A stretch of DNA of 64,000 bases from Fibrobacter sp. (GTDB lineage Bacteria > Fibrobacterota > Fibrobacteria > Fibrobacterales > Fibrobacteraceae). Below the pieces are notes generated by a model, which worked only from the letters and a program-made list of their open reading frames with translations, searched no databases and had not been told where the DNA came from. How positions within the stretch are numbered: the first letter of the stretch is position 1; every line of letters begins with the position of its first letter. Positions 61,287-64,000 of the stretch are shown one piece after another. A program made the translations under genes and the position numbers. The stretch spans positions 1 to 64,000 of the forward strand of contig JAKSIH010000008.1 of the NCBI GenBank assembly GCA_024398935.1. Direction: 5' to 3'.

Positions 61287-62540
61287 ATGTTTATTTCGAC
61301 TGGTGCACTTGCGGGGATTCTGTTTTCCCTTTTTGTAGTCCTGGTGGCATTTGTCATCTCGATTCTGCTGTACCGGGATTTGCGTTCCCGTCAGGATGTT
61401 TATGCAGGCTTTTCCAGGGACTTGAACGAATTTATCGTAATCATGTCCAAGGACGGGATTCTTCTGGACTTGATGCCCAAGCATATTGACGATCCGCTCT
61501 ATAGGCAGCTGGCGCAGAACCAGAGCTTTGAAAACATTCTTTCCATTTCGGACCTGAATCGTTTTAATGACTATATCCGAGGGCTGGACGCCTATCCGGA
61601 TATTCCCTTTGTCTTTTCCTATAATAGTGAAGAAGGCGTCCTATGGTATGGCCTGAGGGCTGTCATGCAGAAAACGGGGGCGGAGAGCCATTCGGTCTAC
61701 CTGATAAAGAACATGACTCTTGATGTGGAATCCAGAAGCCAGCGGGACACCATCCAGAAGAATATGGATATGCTCTTGCAGGGTACAGGAGATTTCCTCT
61801 GGAGCCTTGATGTGGAAAATCGCCAGTTTTCCATTCTTACTCCTATGTCGGATGATGAAGGCCGCGTGGTGCCGAGATCTGTCGGTGTGCAGGATATCCA
61901 TACAATCCTTCCCAAGGTGGATTTCAAGTTTTTCGCCGATACGGTCAACTCGAGGATTGTTGATTTTAGGGCGACGGGGCACGACCACGATGAACACCGT
62001 TCCTTCAAGGTTCGAATTTATGGAGAGAACAGCAAGCTGATATGGTATTCTTTCCGGTGCAAGGTAATCAATGACGAAAATGCCCGCCTGAAAATTAACG
62101 GAACTGCACGACGGATGGATGTGCTCATGGAATCGTCGACTTTCAATGAGGAGGCGAAGGATGCCTTGCTGTCTTCCGCGTTCAGCTTCCCGGAACTAGG
62201 TATTTTCTGCGTAGACCGTGACTTTAGAATTCAGGGATGCAACCAGACTTTCGCCTTGGAACACGGCGCTTCCAACGGAGCTTTCTTCATCGGGAAGGAT
62301 GCCAAGACCGTGTTCAAGATGGGCTTTGCAAATATCTTTACGGATCTCTGCATGAAGGTGTTTGAATCAGGGCGTCCTGTTTCCTGGCGGGGCCTGCTGG
62401 ATGCTGAAGGAATTGCCTCTAGCATAAATGTGACACCAGTGGAGCAGGATAACATAGTGAACAAGATTTTGATTAGCTACAGCTATACCCTGAAAAGCGA
62501 TTTTGAACAGATGATGAAAAAAGAAATGGAGTTACTATGA
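61287..62540 (+). CDS. Membrane-anchored PAS-domain protein without output domain
   Basis: 417 residues. One N-terminal membrane segment (LAGILFSLFVVLVAFVISILLY). PAS-like folds are suggested at about residues 38-150 (FIVIMSKDGILLDLMPKH), 165-280 (DFLWSLDVENRQFSIL, WYSFRCKVINDE) and 295-415 (LGIFCVDRDFRIQGCNQTFA). No kinase, GGDEF, EAL or phosphatase domain follows; the protein ends in MMKKEMELL. Its stop overlaps the rhodanese gene start (ATGA). It may sense a ligand and act through a partner protein. Confidence 0.65.
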   Translation: MFISTGALAGILFSLFVVLVAFVISILLYRDLRSRQDVYAGFSRDLNEFIVIMSKDGILLDLMPKHIDDPLYRQLAQNQSFENILSISDLNRFNDYIRGLDAYPDIPFVFSYNSEEGVLWYGLRAVMQKTGAESHSVYLIKNMTLDVESRSQRDTIQKNMDMLLQGTGDFLWSLDVENRQFSILTPMSDDEGRVVPRSVGVQDIHTILPKVDFKFFADTVNSRIVDFRATGHDHDEHRSFKVRIYGENSKLIWYSFRCKVINDENARLKINGTARRMDVLMESSTFNEEAKDALLSSAFSFPELGIFCVDRDFRIQGCNQTFALEHGASNGAFFIGKDAKTVFKMGFANIFTDLCMKVFESGRPVSWRGLLDAEGIASSINVTPVEQDNIVNKILISYSYTLKSDFEQMMKKEMELL

Positions 62541-63013
62541 AAAAGAAGTTTCTATCCCTAGTATGCTTTGCTTTAGCCCTTTCTGCCTGTGAAGGGGAGA
62601 AGTCCAAGGATGTTGCTCCCAACGCTTCTAACGCGCCCGCAGTGGCTCCTGCCGCTCCCCAGGCCGCTACTCCGGCTGCAGCCTCTGTTGCAGAAAAGAA
62701 GATGGGTGAATATGCCAAGGCGGAAATTCGCACAATCGACTGGGCGAAGGCCGAGGAATTGGCTCAGGCTGGCGGCCTGTATGTGGATGTCCGCTATCCC
62801 GACGAACTGAGCCAGGGATATGTGATGAACTCTGTCAATATTCCCCTGGACGAAATCAAGCATCGCCTGAACGAGCTTCCAAAGGACAGGGACCTGCTGG
62901 TTTATTGCCGTTCCGGTCGTCGTAGCGAAGCCGCTACCAATCTACTCCAGAAGAATGGTTTTGAACGCGTCTATAATGTTGCTGGCGGATTCCTGGCTTA
63001 TCCCAAGAGATAA
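62537..63013 (+). CDS. Rhodanese-domain lipoprotein
   Basis: 158 residues. Lipoprotein signal SLVCFALALSAC. An Ala/Pro-rich linker (about residues 25-52) leads to a rhodanese domain: GGLYVDVRYPDELSQGYVMNSVNIPLDE (VDVRxPxE) and the active loop LLVYCRSGRRSEAATNLL with the catalytic Cys. It would transfer sulfane sulfur or handle small thiols in the periplasm. It overlaps the PAS protein gene by four bases and precedes ribD by 26 bases. Confidence 0.9.
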   Translation: MKKKFLSLVCFALALSACEGEKSKDVAPNASNAPAVAPAAPQAATPAAASVAEKKMGEYAKAEIRTIDWAKAEELAQAGGLYVDVRYPDELSQGYVMNSVNIPLDEIKHRLNELPKDRDLLVYCRSGRRSEAATNLLQKNGFERVYNVAGGFLAYPKR

Positions 63014-63039
63014 CAGACCGATAGTGGGCCTTGCAGATC

Positions 63040-64000
63040 GTGACTTCTGAAAACCAAAACTACATGGAGATGGCTCTTAGGGAGTCCGTCTTTTCCATCG
63101 GGTTGAGCCGCCCTAATCCGGCGGTAGGTGCCGTTGTGGTTAAGGACGGGATTGTCGTGGGGAAGGGGCGTACGCAGCGCCCTGGATCTGCCCACGCCGA
63201 GGTCATGGCGCTGCGTGACGCGGGCGAGCTCGCCCGCGGCGCGGCCATCTATGTGACGCTGGAACCCTGCTGCCATTATGGCCGCACGCCCCCCTGCACC
63301 AAGGCCATCATCGACGCGGGAATCGCAAAAGTCTTTTACGCCCACGGCGACCCCAATCCCGTTGTCCGCGGGAACAGTCGCAAGATTCTGGAAGAGGCCG
63401 GTATTGAAGTCTACGAAGGCGTGGACGCCTGCATCGCTGCTGAAATAGAAGACGGTTGGGATGATGACAACTGTGGTGGCGAATGCAATTTCCTATCACG
63501 CCATCCCCGCGACAACACTGCATGTCATCCCCGCGACCTCTCCGCATGTCATCCCCGCGAAGGCGGGGATCTAGCATACTCTGCACGCCATCCCCGCGAC
63601 CTCTCCGCATGTCATCCCCGCGAAGGCGGGGATCTAGCATCCCCCTCGAAAACCGCCGTCGCCGAAGGCCGTATGGTCTTCCACGACATCGAACGTTACT
63701 TCGAAGCCTACGATTACTTCGTCCGCAACAAGCGAACCTTTGTTGAAGTCAAGAGCGCCATTACCGACGAAGGCTCCATGGGGTATGTTTTGCCCGATGG
63801 CTCCCATAAGCCCATGAAAATCACAGGGGAGGGCGCCAACTGCTGGAATCACGAGCTTCGCGCCATCAGCGACGCAATCCTCGTTGGTGCAGGAACTGTT
63901 CTCGCAGACAATCCCTCCCTGAACGTTCGCAATGCTGCCGGAAACGATCCCGTAAAAATCGTATGGGCCGGCCATCACGAATTTTCTGCTGAGGAAGTTG
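63040..64000 (+). CDS. ribD: Riboflavin biosynthesis deaminase/reductase (partial, runs off the end)
   Basis: The frame is open from GTG 63040 (ATG 63064 is an alternative) to the window end. The deaminase domain shows LSRPNPAVGAVVVKDG, the zinc residues in SAHAEVMALRD and EPCCHYGRTPPCTKA, and VFYAHGDPNP. The reductase domain starts near RTFVEVKSAITDEG and continues AISDAILVGAGTVLADNPSLNVR. RibD makes 5-amino-6-ribitylamino-uracil phosphate from the GTP cyclohydrolase product. In the linker, about 47 codons (63500-63640) consist of repeated palindromic sequence encoding CHPREGGDL and HPRDLSA phrases, in frame and without stops. Confidence 0.93.
   Translation, partial: MTSENQNYMEMALRESVFSIGLSRPNPAVGAVVVKDGIVVGKGRTQRPGSAHAEVMALRDAGELARGAAIYVTLEPCCHYGRTPPCTKAIIDAGIAKVFYAHGDPNPVVRGNSRKILEEAGIEVYEGVDACIAAEIEDGWDDDNCGGECNFLSRHPRDNTACHPRDLSACHPREGGDLAYSARHPRDLSACHPREGGDLASPSKTAVAEGRMVFHDIERYFEAYDYFVRNKRTFVEVKSAITDEGSMGYVLPDGSHKPMKITGEGANCWNHELRAISDAILVGAGTVLADNPSLNVRNAAGNDPVKIVWAGHHEFSAEEV
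63500..63640 (+). repeat. In-frame palindromic repeats inside ribD
   Basis: Units of 24 bases (start GCCATCCCCGCGAC or GTCATCCCCGCGAC) at 63500, 63524 and 63587, and of 30 bases (GTCATCCCCGCGAAGGCGG then GGATCTAGCAT) at 63548 and 63611. The larger pair repeats with a period of 63 bases. All unit lengths are multiples of three. The 30-base unit forms a TCCCCGC / GCGGGGA hairpin and recurs at 12336-12365. Confidence 0.9.

Noticed and set aside
63500..63640. CRISPR array or frameshifted pseudogene in ribD
   Set aside because: No spacers; the units are hairpin repeats of the kind also seen at 12336, and the ribD frame stays open through them.

Overview
The window reads as chromosomal DNA from a Gram-negative, carbohydrate-degrading bacterium. 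I infer the phylum Fibrobacterota (Fibrobacter or a close relative). The grounds are a secreted GH43-CBM6 enzyme with a conserved C-terminal tail, a secreted CotH protein, lipid A synthesis (LpxB), many outer-membrane barrels and lipoproteins, and mid-GC DNA. This is inference from protein families; no rRNA gene is present to settle it. There is no integrase, transposase, phage structural gene or CRISPR array.

Layout. 1-9.2 kb: start of pheT (minus), a GT4 glycosyltransferase with a flippase-like membrane protein, then dnaE, lpxB and mutL. 9.3-12.4 kb: an unrecognised 432-aa protein, a 750-bp non-coding tract with a candidate small RNA and a cluster of nested palindromes, a small secreted protein and a possible 21-aa ORF. 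12.4-19.7 kb: thrC, a lipoprotein/outer-membrane pair, a DUF4912 protein with a histone-like tail, and a GH57 glucan-branching-type enzyme. 19.7-28.1 kb (minus): a metalloprotease, a UbiD decarboxylase, an SRPBCC-like protein, GT32, Dabb and GT4 proteins, and a primase-helicase-like protein with degraded active sites. 28.2-33 kb: ruvC, two peptidoglycan peptidases, pssA and a peptide-binding lipoprotein. 33-42.7 kb (minus): a TPR/propeller protein, a two-component pair, a LysM protein, a TrmA-like protein lacking its catalytic cysteine, and an AEP/RepA-like ATPase. 42.9-49.8 kb: cysK, a four-unit repeat array, glnS, cotH, a DUF3300 protein and a stand-alone UreE N-domain. 49.8-56.2 kb: a GltD-like oxidoreductase, tgt, an outer-membrane protein and GH43-CBM6. 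56.2-64 kb: tRNA-Leu(GAG), two tandem candidate small RNAs, a Nif3-like protein, an M23 peptidase, a lamin-tail protein, a barrel protein, a PAS protein, a rhodanese lipoprotein and ribD (runs off the end).

Most genes are housekeeping or cell-envelope genes in short operons. The unusual content lies between and inside them: (i) a nested-hairpin element in three copies whose stems differ by compensatory changes while two joining segments are conserved; (ii) heptanucleotide-repeat arms flanking conserved cores at two loci; (iii) a palindromic repeat inserted in frame in the ribD linker; (iv) two tandem 139-nt transcripts-to-be, each with its own terminator; (v) apparent pseudo-enzymes derived from primase-helicase and TrmA/RlmD families.
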